Shown piece after piece: positions 1 through 6,778 of a stretch of 12,609 bases of DNA (positions are counted from its first letter, which is position 1; each line of letters starts with the position of its first letter). The stretch lies in contig CAMZIS010000015.1 in assembly GCA_947307285.1 (NCBI GenBank), forward strand, positions 1-12,609. The letters run 5' to 3'. The translations under genes and the position numbers were made by a program. Source of the stretch: an uncultured Peptococcaceae bacterium. GTDB lineage: Bacteria > Bacillota > Dehalobacteriia > UBA4068. The notes beneath the pieces were generated by a model. It was not told the origin of the DNA, did no database searches, and worked only from the letters and a program-made list of their open reading frames with translations.

Positions 1-631
1 GCAGGTACAGCTCCGGTCCCCCGTTCACCCGCCCCTGGGCGTCCACCTGCAGCCTGATCTCAGCGTCGACGCGGCCGGACAGCAGACCGTCGTACTGCCG
101 TTCCAGACCGCTCACACCGGTATAGACGCCGTCTCCTTCCTGCTCCTGCACGAGGCCGATGAGCTGGGACGCTGTATGCTGCCGGTCATAGCGGGCGGCC
201 AGGGTAAGGACCAGCACGCCGGGGATGTCAGCCCGGTACACCGCCTCTTTTTGCGCGGCCGTAAGGCCGGTCATCAGCACCACCGGCTGGAAGGAGCTGT
301 TCCCCGCCGCCCGCAGCCGCTCCGCCAGCCGGCTGCGGTCCAGATCCAGCAGGCCGCAAAGACGCTCCGCTATGGGCTCCTCCTGCCCTTTTATCATGGC
401 GGGCAGCACCACCAGACAGGGCTCCTCCACATTAACCAGAGGCCGGCCATTGCGGTCCAGGATATCGCCTCTGGCGTACTGGCAGTAGGGCAGGCTGCGC
501 AGGCGCTGCTCCCAGGCGGCGGCGGACAGCTGGGCGCCCCGACCGAAGATGAGGACAGCCAGAGCGGCGACAAGGCCCAGCAACAGCAGCAGCATGACGC
601 CGCCCAGGGCGGCTGCGCGTTTTTGCAGCAT
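1..631 (-). CDS. Class B penicillin-binding protein, N-terminal part (partial, runs off the left edge)
   Basis: This gene starts at an ATG (631-629) and stays open to base 1, giving 210 visible residues. One membrane anchor is visible (about residues 9-30, Leu/Ala/Val-rich after Lys-Arg). It is followed by RGDILDRNG (54-62), ASQLIGLV (154-161) and GVSGLERQYDGLLSG (172-186), the standard landmarks of the PBP dimerisation/pedestal domain. The transpeptidase domain with its SxxK, SxN and KTG motifs would lie outside the window. By family knowledge such proteins are periplasm-facing D,D-transpeptidases that cross-link peptidoglycan in elongation, division or sporulation (PBP2, FtsI, SpoVD). The visible part does not tell which. 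It lies 66 bases downstream of metK on the same strand, and no separate promoter was seen. The strong SD (AAGGAGG, 7 bases before ATG) lies inside a hairpin described separately. The class call is firm; the subclass is unknown. Confidence 0.88.
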   Translation of the reverse strand, partial: MLQKRAAALGGVMLLLLLGLVAALAVLIFGRGAQLSAAAWEQRLRSLPYCQYARGDILDRNGRPLVNVEEPCLVVLPAMIKGQEEPIAERLCGLLDLDRSRLAERLRAAGNSSFQPVVLMTGLTAAQKEAVYRADIPGVLVLTLAARYDRQHTASQLIGLVQEQEGDGVYTGVSGLERQYDGLLSGRVDAEIRLQVDAQGRVNGGPELYL

Positions 632-668
632 AAAAAACCTCCTTTGGCCTTAGTCTGACCAAAGGAGG
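632..668 (-). terminator. Terminator-like hairpin after metK that also holds the PBP Shine-Dalgarno
   Basis: On the minus strand the arm CCTCCTTTGG (668-659) pairs perfectly with CCAAAGGAGG (647-638) across an 11-base loop and is followed at once by six T (637-632). This is a standard intrinsic terminator shape, 30 bases after the metK stop. The 3' arm is also the ribosome binding site of the next gene, whose ATG comes right after the T-run. Either transcription ends here, or read-through RNA carries a sequestered SD. Confidence 0.75.
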
Positions 669-697
669 CGGAAAATACGCTTTCTTATCCTAATGCT

Positions 698-1888
<1,191 letters not shown>

Positions 1889-1947
1889 GAAAAACACCTC
1901 CCGCCCGCACCGGGCAAATTATCGCGTCCGCGGGAAACCCCGAACGC

Positions 1948-1976
1948 CGAAAAAGCTCTGCCGAAAGGCAGAGCTT
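1948..1976 (-). terminator. Intrinsic terminator of the metK leader (S-box expression platform)
   Basis: The minus-strand RNA forms AAGCTCTGCC (1976-1967), loop TTTC, GGCAGAGCTT (1966-1953 inclusive of loop), a perfect 10-bp stem running into a short T-run (five T counting the stem end) and then CGG. It lies 13 bases after the 3' edge of the SAM aptamer and about 60 bases before the metK start. That position fits premature termination when SAM is bound. I did not find an unambiguous antiterminator pairing by eye. Confidence 0.8.
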
Positions 1977-1989
1977 GATCCGTCCCACG

Positions 1990-2083
1990 CTCATCTTTCG
2001 GTAATGCTACCGCCGGATTTGGCACCTTGCTTGCGCAGGTTGCCGGGCTTCACAGGGCCGGTCCCTCCACCGCTCTCGATAAG
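1990..2083 (-). ncRNA. SAM-I (S-box) riboswitch
   Basis: Read on the minus strand this 94-base element has the S-box consensus in order: P1 5' strand CTTATC followed by GAGAGCGGTGGAGGGAC, then GGCCCTGTGAAGCCCGGCAACC, then AAGGTGCCAAATCC, then GAAAGATGAG, whose GATGAG closes P1 with CTTATC. S-box aptamers bind S-adenosylmethionine and usually turn off methionine/SAM genes by termination. Here the downstream gene is metK and a terminator hairpin follows, so feedback repression of SAM synthesis is expected. Confidence 0.96.
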
Positions 2084-2102
2084 TCTGTTCTGTTGTCTTT
2101 TA

Positions 2103-2131
2103 ATTATATTTTCCGCCGCCCTGTTTGTCAA
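2103..2131 (-). promoter_or_regulatory. Housekeeping-sigma promoter of metK
   Basis: On the minus strand TTGACA (2131-2126) and TATAAT (2108-2103) match both consensus hexamers exactly, with an ideal 17-base spacer. Transcription should start near 2096, about a dozen bases before the SAM aptamer. It shows that metK can be transcribed independently of rpoZ, which ends 25 bases upstream of the -35 box. Confidence 0.92.
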
Positions 2132-2156
2132 GAGCGCGAAAGTTAAGAAATGAGGA

Positions 2157-2474
2157 CTAAGCCTCGCTTTCCTCGGGCTTGGCCCCCTCTGACCCGGGCT
2201 CTTCCGGCAGGGGCTCTACTTCCGGCGCTTCAGCTTCCGCGGCTTCGGCCGCGGCGGCTTCAGCCTCGGCTTCGGCTGCGCCGTTCTGCTTCCAGTGCAG
2301 CTTGCCGTCGGCCACTTCCCGCATGGCCATGGAGACCGCGTTGAAGCGGCCGGTGGAGACCACGTCGGGGTTATGATCGACGACGCTGCGGGCGCGTTTG
2401 GCCACCATGATGACCAGGCCGTATTTGGAATCGACGTGTTCCATCAGATCGCACAGCGGGGGTTTGTTTAACAC
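2157..2474 (-). CDS. rpoZ: RNA polymerase omega subunit, with Ala/Glu-rich C-terminal tail
   Basis: Omega helps beta-prime fold and assemble into RNA polymerase and in many bacteria contributes to the ppGpp response. The core, about residues 1-64, carries the family motif KYGLVIMVAKRAR (17-29) and ends in the ADGKLHW segment. Residues 66-105 are a low-complexity tail of mostly Ala, Glu and Pro with no aromatic residue, encoded by GC-rich GCN/GAR repeats. Short omega proteins of Bacillota usually end soon after the core, so this tail is an extension. The start is a GTG that overlaps the gmk stop by seven bases, with SD AAGGAG eight bases upstream inside gmk, so translation is probably coupled. 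The call rests on the N-terminal motif and on the gmk neighbour. Confidence 0.93.
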   Translation of the reverse strand: MLNKPPLCDLMEHVDSKYGLVIMVAKRARSVVDHNPDVVSTGRFNAVSMAMREVADGKLHWKQNGAAEAEAEAAAAEAAEAEAPEVEPLPEEPGSEGAKPEESEA

Positions 2475-3079
2475 TGGGCATTCTCCTTGTTGCTATTCAC
2501 AGCGGCGCGGTGAGCGGCGATGACGTCCATCAGCTCGCCGGTGGCGATTTCGATATCGTCGTTGACGATGATATGATCGTACTCCGGAGCCAGGGCCATT
2601 TCGGCCTCGGCCCGGGACCGGCGCAGGTCGATGACCTCCGGAGTCTCGGTGCCCCGGCGGGCGATGCGCCTTTTCAGCTCAGCCAGGGAAGGCGGCATGA
2701 TGAAGACGGAGACCGCGTCCGGACGCAGCTTTCTGACGCTGGCGGCGCCCTGGGTATCGATATCCAGGATCACATTGTAGCCTTCGCCCAGCAGCCGGTC
2801 CACTTCGCTTTTAAGCGTGCCGTAGAAATTGCCGAAGACCTCGGCCCATTCCAAGAATTCCCGCTGCGCGCGGCGCAGCAGGAATTCCTCGTTGGTCAGG
2901 AAATAGTAGCTTTTTCCGTCTTCCTCTCCCGGGCGGGGCGCACGGGTAGTGGCGGAGACAGAGAAGCGGGTCAAAGGGTCGCGGAGCATGACCTCACGCA
3001 CAAGGCTGCCCTTGCCGACGCCGGAAGGGCCGGAAACGATCACCAGCGCCCCTTTGTCCGCAGACCGGGATTCGCACAT
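2468..3079 (-). CDS. gmk: Guanylate kinase
   Basis: Gmk is a cytosolic enzyme that converts GMP to GDP with ATP, feeding GTP and (p)ppGpp synthesis. The 203-residue protein is of normal length. It shows the P-loop GPSGVGKGS (17-25), the GMP-binding segment TTRAPRPGE (44-52) followed by YYF, and YGT in the nucleotide-binding region (the usual YGTxK-like segment). The ATG at 3079 lies three bases after the stop of the mihF-like gene. Its SD is weak (a GGAG about 15 bases upstream), which suggests translational coupling. The 3' end overlaps rpoZ. The gmk-rpoZ pairing is widespread in bacteria and supports both calls. Confidence 0.97.
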   Translation of the reverse strand: MCESRSADKGALVIVSGPSGVGKGSLVREVMLRDPLTRFSVSATTRAPRPGEEDGKSYYFLTNEEFLLRRAQREFLEWAEVFGNFYGTLKSEVDRLLGEGYNVILDIDTQGAASVRKLRPDAVSVFIMPPSLAELKRRIARRGTETPEVIDLRRSRAEAEMALAPEYDHIIVNDDIEIATGELMDVIAAHRAAVNSNKENAQC

Positions 3080-3082
3080 GTC

Positions 3083-3391
3083 TTAGGCCAACTTCTCCAG
3101 CAGAGCGCTCTTCTGGCGGCTGCCCAGACCCTGTACGCGGCGAGCTTCGTCGATGCCGATCTCTTCCATCAGCTTGGCGGCAGTGATCTTGCCGACCTGG
3201 GGCAGGCTCTCCAGCAGATACTTGACTCTCATCTTGGCGTAGACTTCGTTGTCGGCGTCAGCCAGGATGTCGGCCAGACCGAGTTTGCCGGCCTTCAGCT
3301 GCTGGCGGACTTCCATCCGCTGGCTGCGGATCTTCTGGGCCTTGGCCAGAGCCTTTGCTCTTTCGGATTTGGACAGTTTGGGAATAGACAT
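3083..3391 (-). CDS. mihF: Actinobacterial-type integration host factor (mIHF-like), H2TH DNA-binding protein
   Basis: This is a 102-residue basic protein. The N-terminal half is helical and Lys/Arg-rich. The C-terminal half contains LPQVGKITAAKLM (63-75) and RRVQGLGSRQKSALLEKL (84-101), which closely resemble the S13-like helix-two-turn-helix domain of mycobacterial mIHF, including the RR..GLG.RQ segment implicated in DNA contact. By family knowledge such proteins bend and compact DNA and support phage integration and chromosome organisation. It starts at ATG 3391 with SD GGAGGT six bases upstream and sits between yicC and gmk. In many Bacillota that slot holds remA/DUF370, while in actinobacteria mihF precedes gmk and rpoZ. 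It is unrelated to the HU/IHF-beta fold. The family call is by remembered similarity; function in this organism is inferred. Confidence 0.85.
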   Translation of the reverse strand: MSIPKLSKSERAKALAKAQKIRSQRMEVRQQLKAGKLGLADILADADNEVYAKMRVKYLLESLPQVGKITAAKLMEEIGIDEARRVQGLGSRQKSALLEKLA

Positions 3392-3407
3392 AGCAGTACC
3401 TCCGATT

Positions 3408-4286
3408 TTATTCTATATTTTGTATTTGTTCGCGAATTTTTTCTAATTCGCTTTTGACCTCGATAACGATATTGTTGATGGCAAGGGCGCTGGACTTGGA
3501 ACCGATGGTATTGGTCTCGCGCAGCATTTCCTGCTGGATGAAATTGAGCTTGCGGCCGGCAGGCTCGTCTGAGCTCAGGGACTGCCGGAACTGGCTGATA
3601 TGGCTGGCCAGCCGGGTGAGCTCCTCGGTGATATCCACCCGGTCGGCAAACACGGCCAGCTCGTTGGCCAGACGGTTCTCGTCCAGGGGCACGGCGCCCA
3701 GCAGATCGGCCAGACGCTGCTCCAGGCGGGCCTTTTGCTCCGTTACCACCTGGGGGGCGGCCTCACGGATCACCTGCAGCCGCTGTTCGATGAGATCCAG
3801 ACGGGAAAGCAGATCATCGGCCAGAGCCGCGCCTTCTTTTTCCTGCATGGACAGCATCTGGGCTGCGGCCCCGTCCGCGGCGGCCATGAGCAGGGAGGCG
3901 ATCTCTTCTTCGTCGTCCTCCGGCGTGTCCAGCGTGACCACGCCGCTGCAGGAAGTCACGTCCCTCAAATTGATCTGGGGAGCAAGTCCGCAGGCGGAAG
4001 CAACCTCTACCAAGGCATTATAATAAGCCAAAGCCAGGTCTTTGTCAACCTTAAGCGCAGCATTTTTTTCACCGGTGCGCTCGAAAGTTACGAAAACGTC
4101 CAGTTTGCCCCGGGATATGGACTGCTGGAGCCGCTTTTTCAGGGCGTCTTCCATGCTCAGCAGCTGTTTGGGCAGGCGGCAGGATATTTCCAGGAAGCGG
4201 TGGTTGACCGCTTTCATTTCCAGCGCTATGGAATAGTCGTCGCTTTGGGCCGCGCCGCGCCCGAAGCCAGTCATACTTCTGACCAA
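3408..4286 (-). CDS. yicC: YicC/YloC family endoribonuclease-like protein
   Basis: The protein opens with the family signature VRSMTGFGR and has the conserved MKAVNHRFLEI and RGKLDVFVTFER segments. Its C-terminal DUF1732-type region runs through LNFIQQEMLRETNTIGSKS to the final helix. Members of this family have been reported as endoribonucleases. Start choice: the frame is open to an ATG at 4361, but a TTG at 4286-4284 lies seven bases after SD GAGGG and gives 292 residues, the usual family length, beginning just before RSMTGFGR. The upstream 25 codons are AT-rich and look like leader/promoter DNA. The gene leads the yicC-mihF-gmk-rpoZ run and is divergent from the NFACT gene. AT-rich -10-like sequences lie upstream, but I could not pick a convincing promoter for it. 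Confidence 0.94.
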   Translation of the reverse strand: MVRSMTGFGRGAAQSDDYSIALEMKAVNHRFLEISCRLPKQLLSMEDALKKRLQQSISRGKLDVFVTFERTGEKNAALKVDKDLALAYYNALVEVASACGLAPQINLRDVTSCSGVVTLDTPEDDEEEIASLLMAAADGAAAQMLSMQEKEGAALADDLLSRLDLIEQRLQVIREAAPQVVTEQKARLEQRLADLLGAVPLDENRLANELAVFADRVDITEELTRLASHISQFRQSLSSDEPAGRKLNFIQQEMLRETNTIGSKSSALAINNIVIEVKSELEKIREQIQNIE

Positions 4287-4374
4287 TTGGGAACCCTCGG
4301 TTTTTAGCAGCAGTTTATCGAGAAATATAATTCTATCAAATTTTGCCAATTCCTTTCGCATTTTGCAGTTTTTC

Positions 4375-4403
4375 TTGACTTTTTTCCAGCTAAAGGCTAT
4401 GAT
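4375..4403 (+). promoter_or_regulatory. Promoter of the NFACT gene
   Basis: TTGACT (4375-4380) and TATGAT (4398-4403) are separated by 17 bases, each hexamer one mismatch from consensus. The start would be near 4410, just before SD AAGGAGG. This makes the in-frame ATG at 4363 too far upstream to be used and supports the ATG at 4432. Confidence 0.75.
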
Positions 4404-4431
4404 TTATGAAAGAATCCTTAAGGAGGCAGGA

Positions 4432-6222
4432 ATGGCGTTCGATTCGGCCGTGCTGGCTGCCGTGGTACGGGAGCTGAGGCCCCGTCTGGCTGAGGCCAGG
4501 ATCAACAAAGTCCATCAGACGGACCGCTATACGGTGATCCTGCGCTGGCGTTCCCGGGAGGACGGGGGACGGCTGCTTTTGTCCGCCCATCCCAAAGAGG
4601 CCCGGCTGCAGCTGACAGAGCTGCGCAGCGAGAATCCGGATAAAGCGCCGCTGTTTGCCATGGTGCTGCGCAAGTGGCTGGAAGGGGCCCGCATCCGCGA
4701 TCTTTCCGTCACCCCCGGCGAGCGCATCGTCTGCCTGCATCTGGATTCCCGCAACGAACTGGGCGATCCCGTGGAGCTCAAGCTGATCCTGGAGATCATG
4801 GGCAAGCATTCCAACCTGATCCTGGTGGACGGGGCAGGCGACATCATCGACGGCCTGCGCCGTTACGGCAGCAACCTGTCCCGCTGGCGGGAGGTGCTGC
4901 CCGGCCGGCCCTATCTGCCGCCGCCCCCTTTGGAAAAGCTGCCGCTGCCGCCCCGGGACCCGGAGGAGCTGGCGCAGCTGGTCTACGCCAAAGAAGATCA
5001 GCCTCTGGCCCGCTGCCTGCAGCAGGGAGTGGCCGGGCTTTCTCCCCTGCTGGCGGAGCATATCTGCCTGGCCGCCGGTCTCAGCCCGGAGGACAGCGGC
5101 GAGCAGATGGGCGCAGGCGAGCTGGAAAATATATATGAAGAAATGCGGCGGCTGGCCGCCCTGGAGGATACGGACGATTCCTGCCAGGGCTTTAGCCAGG
5201 GCTTCAGCCAGGGCTTCAGCCCGACTTTGCGGCGTGTGGCGGGCCGCTATACGGATTTTGCCGCCGTGGCTCCCCTATGCTGGGACGAGGCGGAATGCGA
5301 GAGCGCTCCCACCATGAACCAGGCGCTGGACCTGTTCTACGGCAGCAAGGAAAGGGAGCAATCACTCCACGCCGCCCGGCAGGACCTGCTGAAGCAACTG
5401 GCAAAGCATATCAACCGGCTGCAGAAAAAGATCGACATCCAGCAAAGCGATCTGGCCCGCTGCGAATCGGCGGAACGCTTCAAGACCGAAGGCGACCTGC
5501 TGGCCGCCAATCTGTGGCAGCTGGAAAAGGGCGCGGAGGAGGCTTTTCTCCCCTCCTTCGACGATCCGGAACAGCTGATCCGGGTGGAGCTGGACCCCTC
5601 TCTCACGCCCCAGGAAAACGTGCAGCGAAGCTTCCGACGATACGCCAAGGCCCGCAAGGCGCGGGAGCAGATAGGACAGCAGCTGGCGGCCAACCGGGAG
5701 GAGCTGGCCTACGCCGGGTCCATCCATCAGGCCCTGCTGTTTGCCGAAAGCGAGGAGGAGCTGGCGGAACCGCGGCGGGAGATGGCTGCCGCCGGTTATC
5801 TCGCCGTTAAAAAGGAAAGCCGCAAGACTACGGCCAAAGCCCCGGCCCATACGCCGCCCCTGCCGCCCCGCAGCTTTGTCACGGCGGAGGGCTTTACCGT
5901 GCTCATCGGCCGCAACAACCGCCAGAACGATAAGCTCAGTCTGAAGCAGGCCGCGGCGGACGATATCTGGCTCCACGCCCACGAGATACCGGGCAGCCAC
6001 GTCATCATCCGCACCGAGGGCCGGGAAGCGCCGGAAAGCGCTGTGCTCACCGCCGCCGCCTGGGCCGCCTGGTTCAGCCAGAGCCGGGAAGCGGACCGGG
6101 TGGACGTGGACGTCCTGCCCGCCGGGAAACTGCGCAAACCCGCCGGCAGCCGCCCCGGGTATGTTATCTACACCGGCCAGCGCACGGTGCGCGTGCAGCC
6201 GCAGGACCCGGAAAACACCTGA
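4432..6222 (+). CDS. rqcH: Rqc2/RqcH-type NFACT ribosome quality-control protein (fibronectin-binding-protein-A-like)
   Basis: The 596-residue protein starts MAFDSAVLAAVVREL, with SD GGAGG five bases before the ATG. The NFACT-N region includes GERI (96-99) and EIMGKHSNLILVD. A central helical/HhH region follows, then a coiled-coil section (about 300-445, with SFRRYAKARKAREQI) and a C-terminal NFACT-R domain (about 478-580) with GRNNRQNDKLSLKQA and IWLHAHEIPGSHVII. In Bacillus, RqcH binds obstructed 50S subunits and recruits tRNA-Ala to add C-terminal alanine tails that mark stalled proteins for decay. Older annotation calls the family FbpA. Position 97 is Glu where the Bacillus DR pair has Asp. 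Residues 252-263 are a triple QGFS repeat in the linker. The gene is monocistronic, with its own promoter and terminator. Confidence 0.94.
   Translation: MAFDSAVLAAVVRELRPRLAEARINKVHQTDRYTVILRWRSREDGGRLLLSAHPKEARLQLTELRSENPDKAPLFAMVLRKWLEGARIRDLSVTPGERIVCLHLDSRNELGDPVELKLILEIMGKHSNLILVDGAGDIIDGLRRYGSNLSRWREVLPGRPYLPPPPLEKLPLPPRDPEELAQLVYAKEDQPLARCLQQGVAGLSPLLAEHICLAAGLSPEDSGEQMGAGELENIYEEMRRLAALEDTDDSCQGFSQGFSQGFSPTLRRVAGRYTDFAAVAPLCWDEAECESAPTMNQALDLFYGSKEREQSLHAARQDLLKQLAKHINRLQKKIDIQQSDLARCESAERFKTEGDLLAANLWQLEKGAEEAFLPSFDDPEQLIRVELDPSLTPQENVQRSFRRYAKARKAREQIGQQLAANREELAYAGSIHQALLFAESEEELAEPRREMAAAGYLAVKKESRKTTAKAPAHTPPLPPRSFVTAEGFTVLIGRNNRQNDKLSLKQAAADDIWLHAHEIPGSHVIIRTEGREAPESAVLTAAAWAAWFSQSREADRVDVDVLPAGKLRKPAGSRPGYVIYTGQRTVRVQPQDPENT
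5182..5217 (+). repeat. Three tandem 12-base units inside the NFACT gene
   Basis: The units are TGCCAGGGCTTT, AGCCAGGGCTTC and AGCCAGGGCTTC. They encode QGFS three times (residues 252-263) in the region between the N-terminal domain and the coiled coil. The last two units are identical, which points to recent slippage duplication. Confidence 0.9.
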
Positions 6223-6254
6223 CAGACACCATTGTTATAGATCATTTTACTACG

Positions 6255-6290
6255 AAACCGCGCCGTAAGCCGAAACGGCGCGGTTTTTTT
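6255..6290 (+). terminator. Intrinsic terminator after the NFACT gene
   Basis: A 12-bp stem is formed by 6255-6266 and 6275-6286 (core ACCGCGCCG/CGGCGCGGT) with an 8-base loop, and it runs into seven T (6284-6290). It lies 32 bases after the NFACT stop and ends just before the next promoter, so it separates the two units cleanly. Confidence 0.92.
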
Positions 6291-6301
6291 GCGTCAGCCT
6301 A

Positions 6302-6330
6302 TTGACAGGAGGCCCAAAGTCGTATATACT
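6302..6330 (+). promoter_or_regulatory. Promoter of the GntR-ABC operon
   Basis: TTGACA (6302-6307) is exact consensus, TATACT (6325-6330) is one mismatch away, and the spacer is 17 bases. The start would be near 6337, inside the palindrome described next. Confidence 0.88.
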
Positions 6331-6352
6331 GTGTATGTCGTTAATATACAGT
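6328..6352 (+). promoter_or_regulatory. Probable operator palindrome for the YtrA-like GntR repressor
   Basis: ACTGTGTAT (6328-6336) and ATATACAGT (6344-6352) are inverted repeats with eight of nine positions complementary, centred on 6340. They overlap the end of the -10 box and the expected start site. YtrA-family regulators bind inverted repeats with a TGTA...TACA core in their own promoters, so this is a likely autorepression site. Binding is inferred, not shown. Confidence 0.6.
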
Positions 6353-6367
6353 TATGACGGTATAAAC

Positions 6368-6742
6368 ATGGACATCATCATCAGCAACGCCAACAACAGT
6401 CCCATCTACGAGCAGATCTACCGCCAGATCAAAAACAGCATCCTCAGCGGCAGCCTGCAGGAGGGCGACATGCTGCCTTCCATCCGCGCTCTGGCCAAAG
6501 ACCTGCGCATCAGCGTCATCACCACCAAGCGGGCCTACGACGAGCTGGAAAAAGACGGCTATATCCACACCGTGGCCGGCAAGGGCTGCTTCGTGGCGGA
6601 GAAGAACACGGAGCTGATCCGGGAGGAGAACCTGCGACAGATAGAGCAGCATCTGCGCGCCGTGGCTGATCTGGCCGCCGCCTGCAATCTGAACCGCGGC
6701 GACGTCAGGGAACTGCTGGAGCTGCTCTGGGATAAGGACTGA
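6368..6742 (+). CDS. GntR family transcriptional regulator, YtrA-like
   Basis: This 124-residue protein has an N-terminal winged helix-turn-helix: SPIYEQIYRQIKNSIL, GDMLPSIRALAKDL, TTKRAYDELEKDGYI and GKGCFV. A short C-terminal helical tail of about 50 residues follows. The lack of a large effector domain is typical of the YtrA subfamily, which usually represses a linked ABC exporter and responds to cell-envelope stress such as peptide antibiotics. Start choice: an in-frame ATG at 6335 lies at or before the expected transcription start, so the ATG at 6368, matching the family N-terminus, is preferred although its SD is weak (GACGG). It is first in an operon with the ATPase (36-base gap) and permease. 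The inducer is unknown. Confidence 0.92.
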   Translation: MDIIISNANNSPIYEQIYRQIKNSILSGSLQEGDMLPSIRALAKDLRISVITTKRAYDELEKDGYIHTVAGKGCFVAEKNTELIREENLRQIEQHLRAVADLAAACNLNRGDVRELLELLWDKD

Positions 6743-6778
6743 ATCTGCCTGACCGGCATCATATACGAGGTACGGACC

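Noticed and set aside
176..658. A 160-codon open frame on the plus strand near the left edge
   Set aside because: The minus strand encodes a PBP dimerisation domain with clear motifs over the same bases. The plus-strand frame is His/Gln-rich with no motif.
4287..4361. A longer yicC start at ATG 4361
   Set aside because: The added 25 residues are AT-rich and lack family similarity. TTG 4286 has a good SD and gives the usual length of 292 residues.
4363..4431. A longer NFACT start at ATG 4363
   Set aside because: It lies upstream of the promoter -35 box at 4375. ATG 4432 follows a perfect SD and gives the family N-terminus.
5182..5220. Short direct repeats as a CRISPR or regulatory array
   Set aside because: The 12-base units are contiguous, in frame and inside the NFACT gene. 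There are no spacers and no cas genes.
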